Positions 5,515 to 10,564 of a DNA stretch of 10,564 bases are shown here, one piece after another. The notes under the pieces are model-generated. The model worked only from the letters and a program-made list of their open reading frames with translations. It was not told the origin of the DNA and did not search any database. The translations under genes and the position numbers were made by a program. This stretch comes from an uncultured Alphaproteobacteria bacterium (GTDB lineage Bacteria > Pseudomonadota > Alphaproteobacteria > UBA2136 > UBA6156), in assembly GCA_937928525.1 (NCBI GenBank), contig CALFWJ010000169.1:1-10564 (forward strand). The letters are read 5' to 3'. Each line of letters starts with the position of its first letter. The first letter of the stretch is position 1.

Positions 5515-6534
5515 TCACTTGTTATGATACTCTTTGAACCATTCACCAAACCGAGCGAGGCCATCTTGCAACTTTGTACTCGGTGCCCAGCCCACAGCGG
5601 CTTGTAATTTAGATGTATCAGCATAGGTTTTTTGTACTTCAGTTGGGGGGCAATCTTGCAGATCTAATTTTGCTTTTTTACCCAGCACACCTTCTAATGT
5701 CGTGACAAAATCTAACATTTGCACTGGGTTATAGTTGCCAATATTATAAATCTCGTGCGCAGCATGTCCTGCTTGCGCGGCAGGCGGATATTCCATTAAC
5801 CGCACTACGCCTTCAACAATATCATCAATGTAAGTAAAATCACGCTCTAGTTTGCCGTGGCCAAATAACGGAATTGGCGTGCCATCCATAATGGCCTTAC
5901 CAAAAATCATCGGCGACATATCAGGCCGTCCCCAAGGCCCATAAACCGTAAAGAAGCGCACGCCCGTTTGCGGCAAACCATACATGTGAGCGTAGCTGTA
6001 ACTCATCATCTCGGCCGAGCGTTTGGTCGCGGCATATAAACTTTGCGGGCGGCTCACATCATCCGTTTCTTCAAACGGCATTTTCTCGTTGGCGCCATAC
6101 ACCGAGGACGTAGAAGCATACACCAAATGCTGCAACGTTCCCGCCAAATAGCTATCGCGGCATAAGTCCAGAATATTAAAGTGTCCCAATAAATTACTGC
6201 GGGCATAAACCTCGGTATTTTCAGGCGCCTCAAGGGCGTAACGTACGCTCGCCTGCGCGCCTAAATGAATCACAAATTCAGGCTTGGCAACCTTAAAGAC
6301 ATCACGCATCGCCTCTTTGTCTGCCAGATCAACTGCATGAAAAACAAACCGATCTTCGCTGCCTTTTGCTATGGCCGCATCGGCTACCCTATCCCACCGC
6401 GCGCGTTTTAAATCAACGTCGTAATAATCGTTTAAGTTATCAACGCCATGCACTTTATGGCCATCTCGCACCAAGCGCTCGGCCACCGCCGCGCCAATAA
6501 ATCCTGCTGCACCAGTGACAAGAATTTTAGCCAC
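5515..6534 (-). CDS. UDP-glucuronate 4-epimerase (extended SDR family)
   Basis: A 339-residue NAD-dependent sugar epimerase of the GAE/CapI/LspL group, which interconverts UDP-glucuronate and UDP-galacturonate for capsule or lipopolysaccharide. The Rossmann motif 'TGAAGFIG' is at 7-14. The subgroup signature 'DNLNDYYDVDLK' (32-43) strongly favours the glucuronate epimerases over GalE. 'HLGAQASVRYA' is at 90-100 and 'ASTSSVYG' at 140-147. The catalytic Tyr167 and Lys171 form the YxxxK pair, followed by 'RFFTVYGPWGRPDM' (193-206) and 'RDFTYIDDIVEG' (231-242). The start is GTG, fixed by a GAGGAG Shine-Dalgarno 7 bases upstream. It overlaps the end of the HAD gene by 8 bases, so translation is probably coupled. 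It is the last gene of the glycan operon. The enzyme needs UDP-glucuronate, and no UDP-glucose dehydrogenase is present in the window. Confidence 0.93.
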   Translation of the reverse strand: MAKILVTGAAGFIGAAVAERLVRDGHKVHGVDNLNDYYDVDLKRARWDRVADAAIAKGSEDRFVFHAVDLADKEAMRDVFKVAKPEFVIHLGAQASVRYALEAPENTEVYARSNLLGHFNILDLCRDSYLAGTLQHLVYASTSSVYGANEKMPFEETDDVSRPQSLYAATKRSAEMMSYSYAHMYGLPQTGVRFFTVYGPWGRPDMSPMIFGKAIMDGTPIPLFGHGKLERDFTYIDDIVEGVVRLMEYPPAAQAGHAAHEIYNIGNYNPVQMLDFVTTLEGVLGKKAKLDLQDCPPTEVQKTYADTSKLQAAVGWAPSTKLQDGLARFGEWFKEYHNK

Positions 6535-7213
6535 GCATTAACTCCTCTAACACGTCCATATCGTCAAAAATGGCGTCAGCGCCAGCAGCGCTTAATTTAA
6601 GCGCCAGTTCTGGACTGCCATGCGAAGAGCCCACAAAGCCAAACACCGTCATGCCCGCAGCCTTCCCAGATTTTACTCCCGCCACACTATCTTCAATCAC
6701 CGCACATTTATGCGGCGCAACGCCCACGCGTTCAGCCGCCAGTAAAAACACATCTGGTGCTGGTTTTCCGTTAGGGACTTGTTCAGCCGAAAAGACAGAT
6801 TGGCCATTATTTTCTGCTGCAAAAAAGTTCCATAAGTTGGTGAGTTTCAGAGTGTGCTCTAGCCGCGCTAACCCGCTTCCACTGGCTACCACTTGCACCA
6901 AGCCAAGCGCACGCACGCTTTCTAGCGCTGACAAAATACCGTTAATGGGCTTTAGTTCTGTATTAAACGCCTCTAAAATAGCCTGCTTTTTTTCTGCCGT
7001 ATTAATCTTAGCGTTAAAGGCGCCACCCGTCCGCTCAGAAATAACTGCATCAATCTGTGCTTGTGTTTTACCCGCAAAGTCAGCAATAAAAGCTTCGGTT
7101 GTGACGGGATAACCCGCCCCAGTTAAATACTCAGCTGCGATGCGGCACGCAATAATTTCGCTGTCAATGAGGCAGCCGTCGCAATCCCATAACAAGGCGT
7201 CAAATTGAGTCAT
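6527..7213 (-). CDS. HAD-superfamily phosphatase (beta-phosphoglucomutase / YieH-like)
   Basis: A 228-residue haloacid dehalogenase-type hydrolase with a helical cap inserted after motif I. Motif I is 'DCDGCLIDSE' (10-19) with nucleophile Asp10 and acid/base Asp12. Motif II is 'VASGSG' with Ser111. The motif III lysine is Lys150 in 'NGKPAPDVF'. The motif IV acidic pair is Glu174-Asp175 in 'AVIEDSVAGV'. The pattern matches the subgroup holding beta-phosphoglucomutase, 2-deoxyglucose-6-phosphate phosphatase and E. coli YieH, so a small sugar phosphate is the likely substrate; which one cannot be told. The ATG shares its A with the galU stop codon (TAATG), and the 3' end overlaps the epimerase start by 8 bases. 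Its position between galU and the epimerase suggests a sugar-phosphate step in precursor supply or housecleaning, which is inference. Confidence 0.88.
   Translation of the reverse strand: MTQFDALLWDCDGCLIDSEIIACRIAAEYLTGAGYPVTTEAFIADFAGKTQAQIDAVISERTGGAFNAKINTAEKKQAILEAFNTELKPINGILSALESVRALGLVQVVASGSGLARLEHTLKLTNLWNFFAAENNGQSVFSAEQVPNGKPAPDVFLLAAERVGVAPHKCAVIEDSVAGVKSGKAAGMTVFGFVGSSHGSPELALKLSAAGADAIFDDMDVLEELMRG
6542..6547 (-). promoter_or_regulatory. Shine-Dalgarno that fixes the GTG start of the epimerase
   Basis: GAGGAG on the minus strand, inside the end of the HAD gene, lies 7 bases before the GTG at 6532-6534. It supports GTG as the epimerase start. A nearby ATG (6536-6538) is in the HAD frame and encodes its third-last residue. 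Confidence 0.8.
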
Positions 7214-8121
7214 TACGATGCTTTCTTACTTTGTGCGCGCGCCAACTCTTGCAAGAAGGGTTGCAACCGCGGCGCAATATAATCGTCTTGCATGGCAAAG
7301 AAGAGGTTCGCCATCTGGAAGCCTACTTTATCGCCACAGTCAAACCGTTCACCATCAAGCAGCAGCCCTTTATAACCTTCGGTTTTAGCCACTTCTGCCA
7401 TGGCATCCGTGAGCTGAATCTCGCCGCCTGCACCAATATTACCCTGCAATAAATACTTAAAATGCTCGGGCGATAGAACATAGCGGCCCACCACGCCCAA
7501 ATTGCTTGGGGCATCTTCTGGTGCGGGTTTTTCTACAAAGCCTGCCACGTCGGTTTGGCCATTGGTTATGGCAGCGCCAGCAACATCCAGAATACCATAG
7601 TTTTTTAACCGCTCAGTTGGCACTTCTTCTGCCAGCACCACCGATTTTCCGGTCTCTTCATATAAATTCACCATGTCTTTTAACGGCGTAGAATGAGCAT
7701 TGTAAATAATGTCGTCAGGCAGCAATACCGCAAAGGGTTCGTCGCCCACAATATCTGCGGCACAGCCAATAGCATGCCCAAGCCCTTTGGGGCTACCTTG
7801 GCGAGTATAAACCAAACGCACGTTACTAGGCAGCATGTTGGTCACAGCTTCTAGTTCTGCTGTTTTTCCTTTAGCATTCAGCACTTGTGCTAGTTCGTAG
7901 GGTTCATCAAAATGATTTTCTAGCGCTGCTTTACCGCGACCAGTTACAAAAATAATTTCTTCAATACCTGCGGCCACAGCTTCTTCTACCGCATATTGAA
8001 TAATGGGTTTATCCACCACGGTTAACATCTCTTTTGGCATAGCCTTGGTGGCTGGTAAAAATCGCGTACCTAAACCAGCTACAGGCATAACAGCTTTACG
8101 CACCTTTTTAATAGATGTCAT
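7213..8121 (-). CDS. galU: UTP--glucose-1-phosphate uridylyltransferase
   Basis: GalU joins UTP and glucose-1-phosphate to give UDP-glucose, the precursor for glycan building and for UDP-glucuronate. The 302 residues are full length. The nucleotide-binding start 'PVAGLGTRFLPATKAMPKEM' is at 13-32, 'DKPIIQYAVEEA' at 37-48 and 'GSPKGLGHA' at 109-117. The metal- and substrate-binding aspartates are in 'LLPDDII' (133-139). 'GFVEKP' (194-199), 'GGEIQLTDA' (232-240) and 'FDCGDKVGF' (260-268) complete the family set. The N-terminal wording is the one usual in Alphaproteobacteria. Its ATG overlaps the stop of the transferase gene by one base (TAATG), and its own stop overlaps the HAD start in the same way, so the three genes are probably translationally coupled. 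A GAGAG stretch about 9 bases upstream can serve as ribosome binding site. Confidence 0.97.
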   Translation of the reverse strand: MTSIKKVRKAVMPVAGLGTRFLPATKAMPKEMLTVVDKPIIQYAVEEAVAAGIEEIIFVTGRGKAALENHFDEPYELAQVLNAKGKTAELEAVTNMLPSNVRLVYTRQGSPKGLGHAIGCAADIVGDEPFAVLLPDDIIYNAHSTPLKDMVNLYEETGKSVVLAEEVPTERLKNYGILDVAGAAITNGQTDVAGFVEKPAPEDAPSNLGVVGRYVLSPEHFKYLLQGNIGAGGEIQLTDAMAEVAKTEGYKGLLLDGERFDCGDKVGFQMANLFFAMQDDYIAPRLQPFLQELARAQSKKAS

Positions 8122-9110
8122 TATTTTCGCTCTCTTTTATAATCTTCAAGTTTTTTAAAATACCAGGCTGCCATCGCAACCAAACCAATCCCCGTAAGCG
8201 CCGTAAGTAGCCGCAAATCGAACCACAAACCAATCAGCACAATAATAAAGAGCATTACATTTATCGCCAACACCATCTCTACCACTTGAGCATGGGTAAA
8301 GCCAAATTTTGCGGCGCGATGCACCCAAAATTCGCGGTGTGGCTCCCATGGCTTGTGCCCCTGTAAAATGCGCTTAAATAAGGTGTAGGTCGCATCCGCG
8401 GTAAATACAAGGGGAAGCGTAAACAGCGGATACACCAACCGCCATGTATCATCCACCACAATCACTAATAGCAATCCGCCCAGAATATACCCTAAAAACG
8501 TGCTGCCCACATCGCCCATAAATACTTTAGCGGGCGCCCAGTTCACGCGCAAAAAGCCTAAGCACGCACCAGCAATAACCAAAAGTAACGGCTTAAACGG
8601 TGCAAATAAAAGCGCTAATGCCAACGCCAAATAAACCGCCTGAGACGTGGCCAAGCCATCTAATCCATCCATAAAATTATACAAATTTACAAACCAAGCC
8701 CATGCAAATAAAATGACTGTTTTTTCTAACCAAAGTGGCCAATTATCGAACAAAGGCGGCATAAAATATAACCCAACAGCAACAGCAACCAAGTGGCTGA
8801 GCAAACGCCAGCGCGCGCCTAAACCGCACTTATCATCGTACAACCCAACCGCGGCAATGCCTAAACTAGAAAGCAAGAGCGCCGTTAAAAACTCTGGTCG
8901 CGGCAACCCTAAGCCCCAAACTACAATCAACCCAAGCCCCACAATGACAGGCACTAATATAATGCCGCCACCGTGGGGTGTGGGTTTTTCGTGAGCATGA
9001 CGGTCGGTAATTTGTGCAACCAAACCCCACCGCACGCACCAAAATGGCAGCTTAGGCGCCACTAAACCAACAATAAAAAACGGCAGAAGAAGCGTTAAAA
9101 TATCGAGCAC
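8121..9110 (-). CDS. undecaprenyl-phosphate sugar-1-phosphate transferase, WecA/WbpL-like
   Basis: A 329-residue polytopic inner-membrane enzyme of the MraY/WecA family (glycosyltransferase family 4 in Pfam). It transfers a sugar-1-phosphate from a UDP-sugar to undecaprenyl phosphate and starts O-antigen or other lipid-linked glycan synthesis. About ten hydrophobic segments are visible. Family motifs are 'KPTPHGGG' (42-49), the metal-binding 'YDDK' (91-94), 'NLYNFMDGLDGLA' (142-154), 'FMGDVGS' (197-203) and the cytoplasmic loop 'PHREFWVHR' (257-265), where relatives usually read HRxHxYQR. Size and motifs are closer to WbpL/WecA than to MraY; the exact sugar (GlcNAc, QuiNAc or FucNAc) cannot be told. 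The start is GTG, 16 bases after the preceding gene's stop. An in-frame stop just upstream excludes an earlier start, and the only Shine-Dalgarno-like AGGAA is rather distant. Translation coupling with galU downstream is likely. Confidence 0.93.
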   Translation of the reverse strand: MLDILTLLLPFFIVGLVAPKLPFWCVRWGLVAQITDRHAHEKPTPHGGGIILVPVIVGLGLIVVWGLGLPRPEFLTALLLSSLGIAAVGLYDDKCGLGARWRLLSHLVAVAVGLYFMPPLFDNWPLWLEKTVILFAWAWFVNLYNFMDGLDGLATSQAVYLALALALLFAPFKPLLLVIAGACLGFLRVNWAPAKVFMGDVGSTFLGYILGGLLLVIVVDDTWRLVYPLFTLPLVFTADATYTLFKRILQGHKPWEPHREFWVHRAAKFGFTHAQVVEMVLAINVMLFIIVLIGLWFDLRLLTALTGIGLVAMAAWYFKKLEDYKRERK

Positions 9111-9126
9111 AGCTGCTTTTTATTTC

Positions 9127-10386
9127 CTACTTTTTGGTTTCTAATAATTTAGCAAATACGCCTAAATATTGGCGCCCTAATTTGCTGTGTAAATAGTTTT
9201 GCTGCACATACGTGCGCCCAGCTGCGCCCATTGTTTTTAAGCGCGGTGCATCATCAATAAGGGTCATAATCGCACGCGCCATTTCTTCTGGGTTTTCAGG
9301 CGGCACTACTAGCGCACTCTCGCTATTTTTTAATATATCAGCTGCTTCACCGCGCACACCCGCCACCATAGCTGTTTGGCTGGCCATAATTTCAAATATC
9401 TTAGACGGAATAAACTTATCGAAGCTTGGCACATCCTTCAAACACACCACACTCACATCAGCTAGAGCGTAAAAATCCCATACTTTCTCTGGTGTTTGGG
9501 CACCCACAAACTGAAGGTTCGGCACGCCGCGACCAAGGTTTTTCAAGCGCTCTTTATCGGCGCCAGCTCCAACCAATAAAAACACAATATCGGTACGGCC
9601 AGTTAATAACCGAGCAGCATCCACCACTTGCCCTAACGCCTGCGCGGCACCATGGTTCCCGATGTACATCACAACTTTGCTTAAAGGATTAATTTGCAAC
9701 TGCGTGCGCAATTGCTGCACCGCATTATTGGTGTAGGGCTCTAGCGCCTCAGCGGCATTACCATCGCTTACACCGTTGGGCACCAAAAAGATTTTCCCAC
9801 CATCAACGCCGCGCTCCACCATGTTTTGCGCAAAGCCTTTACTTACACTCACAATAGCATCGGCACGTTTGTATAAAAACATCTCCAACCACTCCAGAAC
9901 ACTAAGCACAAAGCCAGTTTTTAAAATGCCCATTTCCACAAAAATAGCAGGCCATAAATCACGCACCTCAAACACAAATTTTGCTTTATAGCGCTTGGCC
10001 AGCATCCAACCTGACACCACAGCAAAGAAGCTGGGCGAACTCGCCACAATCACATCAGGTTTTTCTTCAGTGGGACATTTAAATAAATTTTTAACCAGAA
10101 CAGAAAGCGCAAACGACATCTGGTTAAACGCCCGTTTCCATTTGCCTTCGTTCGGCGCTACATATAACCAGTGGCGACGTACAGCAACGCCGTCTAATTC
10201 TTCGGTCATAAACGCAGATTTATCTTTATACGCCGCTTTCACCACACCTTCAGGATGGTTCGGGATACCCGTAAACACGGTCACAGCTTGCCCCGCAGCG
10301 CGCCATACGCCCGCAAGGCCAGAAAGCCTAGCAGACGGCGCCCCGCTCTCTGGTTTATAATACTGGCAAATGACCCAAATTTTCAT
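9127..10386 (-). CDS. glycosyltransferase family 4, WbuB-like
   Basis: A 419-residue soluble GT-B glycosyltransferase of CAZy family GT4 and of the WbuB type, which adds a sugar (an N-acetyl-fucosamine in the O26 WbuB case) to a lipid-linked acceptor. The N-terminal acceptor domain has 'QYYKPESGAPSAR' (8-20), 'SSPSFF' (116-121) and 'FEVRDLWPAIF' (139-149). The C-terminal donor domain starts near 235 with 'MYIGNHGAAQAL' (240-251). Its nucleotide-sugar site is 'IPSKIFEIMA' (326-335) and 'GVRGEAADIL' (343-352). It is the first gene of the five-gene glycan operon, directly after the terminator of the upstream gene, and precedes its likely partner, the lipid-carrier transferase. No Shine-Dalgarno is visible before the ATG; a promoter-like pair ends only 7 bases upstream. 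The exact sugar cannot be told. Confidence 0.93.
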   Translation of the reverse strand: MKIWVICQYYKPESGAPSARLSGLAGVWRAAGQAVTVFTGIPNHPEGVVKAAYKDKSAFMTEELDGVAVRRHWLYVAPNEGKWKRAFNQMSFALSVLVKNLFKCPTEEKPDVIVASSPSFFAVVSGWMLAKRYKAKFVFEVRDLWPAIFVEMGILKTGFVLSVLEWLEMFLYKRADAIVSVSKGFAQNMVERGVDGGKIFLVPNGVSDGNAAEALEPYTNNAVQQLRTQLQINPLSKVVMYIGNHGAAQALGQVVDAARLLTGRTDIVFLLVGAGADKERLKNLGRGVPNLQFVGAQTPEKVWDFYALADVSVVCLKDVPSFDKFIPSKIFEIMASQTAMVAGVRGEAADILKNSESALVVPPENPEEMARAIMTLIDDAPRLKTMGAAGRTYVQQNYLHSKLGRQYLGVFAKLLETKK

Positions 10387-10393
10387 AAGTTAA

Positions 10394-10422
10394 TTTTTAG
10401 CACACCCCCGCCCCCAACGCAA
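10394..10422 (-). promoter_or_regulatory. possible promoter of the glycan operon
   Basis: On the minus strand TTGCGT (10417-10422) and TAAAAA (10394-10399) are 17 bases apart, separated by an unusual G-rich spacer containing GGGGGCGGGGG. The -10 ends 7 bases before the ATG of the GT4 gene, so transcription from it would give a nearly leaderless message. A second -10-like TATACT lies further upstream (10426-10431) without a good -35. This is a weak call. Confidence 0.25.
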
Positions 10423-10447
10423 AGCAAAGTATAAGCCATTAGGCATG

Positions 10448-10472
10448 AAAAAAGAGGCGTCAGAAACGCCTC
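10448..10472 (-). terminator. rho-independent terminator of the gene entering from the right
   Basis: On the minus strand GAGGCGT / ACGCCTC form a 7-base-pair stem around a 5-base loop and are followed by TTTTTT (10448-10453). It lies 14 bases after the stop of the partial gene and separates it from the glycan operon. Confidence 0.87.
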
Positions 10473-10486
10473 AATTCAACTGAACC

Positions 10487-10564
10487 TCAAGCTTTCGCCT
10501 CAGATTCAGTTTTAATTTTATCAAACAACCATTTTCCCGCAGGGAAAAGTGCTGCAAGGGCAGC
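10487..10564 (-). CDS. C-terminal end of an unknown protein (runs off right edge)
   Basis: The last 25 codons of an open frame end in TGA and are followed by a good terminator, which makes this a real gene end. The visible residues are a hydrophobic stretch 'AALAALFPAGKWLFDKI' and then a charged tail, 'KTESEAKA'. This could be the end of a membrane helix followed by a cytoplasmic tail. Nothing more can be said about the family from so short a piece. Its terminator separates it from the glycan operon. Confidence 0.6.
   Translation of the reverse strand, partial: AALAALFPAGKWLFDKIKTESEAKA

Noticed and set aside
6570..7112. 180-codon open frame on the plus strand
   Set aside because: It is antisense to the HAD phosphatase, which has all four catalytic motifs; the translation is a low-complexity shadow.
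9995..10360. 121-codon open frame on the plus strand
   Set aside because: It is antisense to the conserved N-terminal domain of the GT4 gene, with no ribosome binding site.

Overview
The window looks like chromosomal DNA from a Gram-negative proteobacterium of moderate GC content. Alphaproteobacteria is my best guess: the GalU N-terminus has the style usual in that class, and there is a CtaC-type cytochrome oxidase subunit II and a TraE/TraK-type secretion operon. The sequence alone does not fix a genus.

Layout from left to right. (1) 1-931, minus strand: the start of an F-type type IV secretion operon, with a TraE-like inner-membrane protein followed 7 bases later by the signal-peptide end of a TraK/secretin-like protein that runs off the left edge. 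(2) 1013-1817, plus strand: two tiny unknown genes in tandem, each with a promoter-like sequence, a strong Shine-Dalgarno and its own hairpin terminator. (3) 1829-4114, minus strand: a complete aconitase of the mitochondrial type. (4) 4221-4535, plus strand: a 73-residue two-helix membrane protein, divergent from aconitase, ending in a bidirectional terminator. (5) 4550-5440, minus strand: cytochrome c oxidase subunit II, without other oxidase genes beside it and with a clear promoter of its own. (6) 5515-10386, minus strand: a tightly packed five-gene surface-glycan operon. Transcription order is a WbuB-like GT4 glycosyltransferase, a WecA/WbpL-like lipid-carrier sugar-phosphate transferase, galU, a HAD phosphatase and a UDP-glucuronate 4-epimerase. 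(7) 10448-10564, minus strand: a terminator and the last 25 codons of an unknown gene entering from the right.

How the genes fit together. GalU makes UDP-glucose. The 4-epimerase would interconvert UDP-glucuronate and UDP-galacturonate, but the UDP-glucose dehydrogenase that links the two is not in the window. The membrane transferase would load the first sugar phosphate on undecaprenyl phosphate and the GT4 enzyme would extend it. Aconitase and oxidase subunit II are central respiratory genes that happen to lie between the glycan operon and the secretion operon. Most of the window is recognisable housekeeping or surface-glycan material. The least explained parts are the three small plus-strand genes and the truncated secretion operon at the left edge. 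No tRNA, rRNA, CRISPR array, insertion sequence or long repeat was seen.
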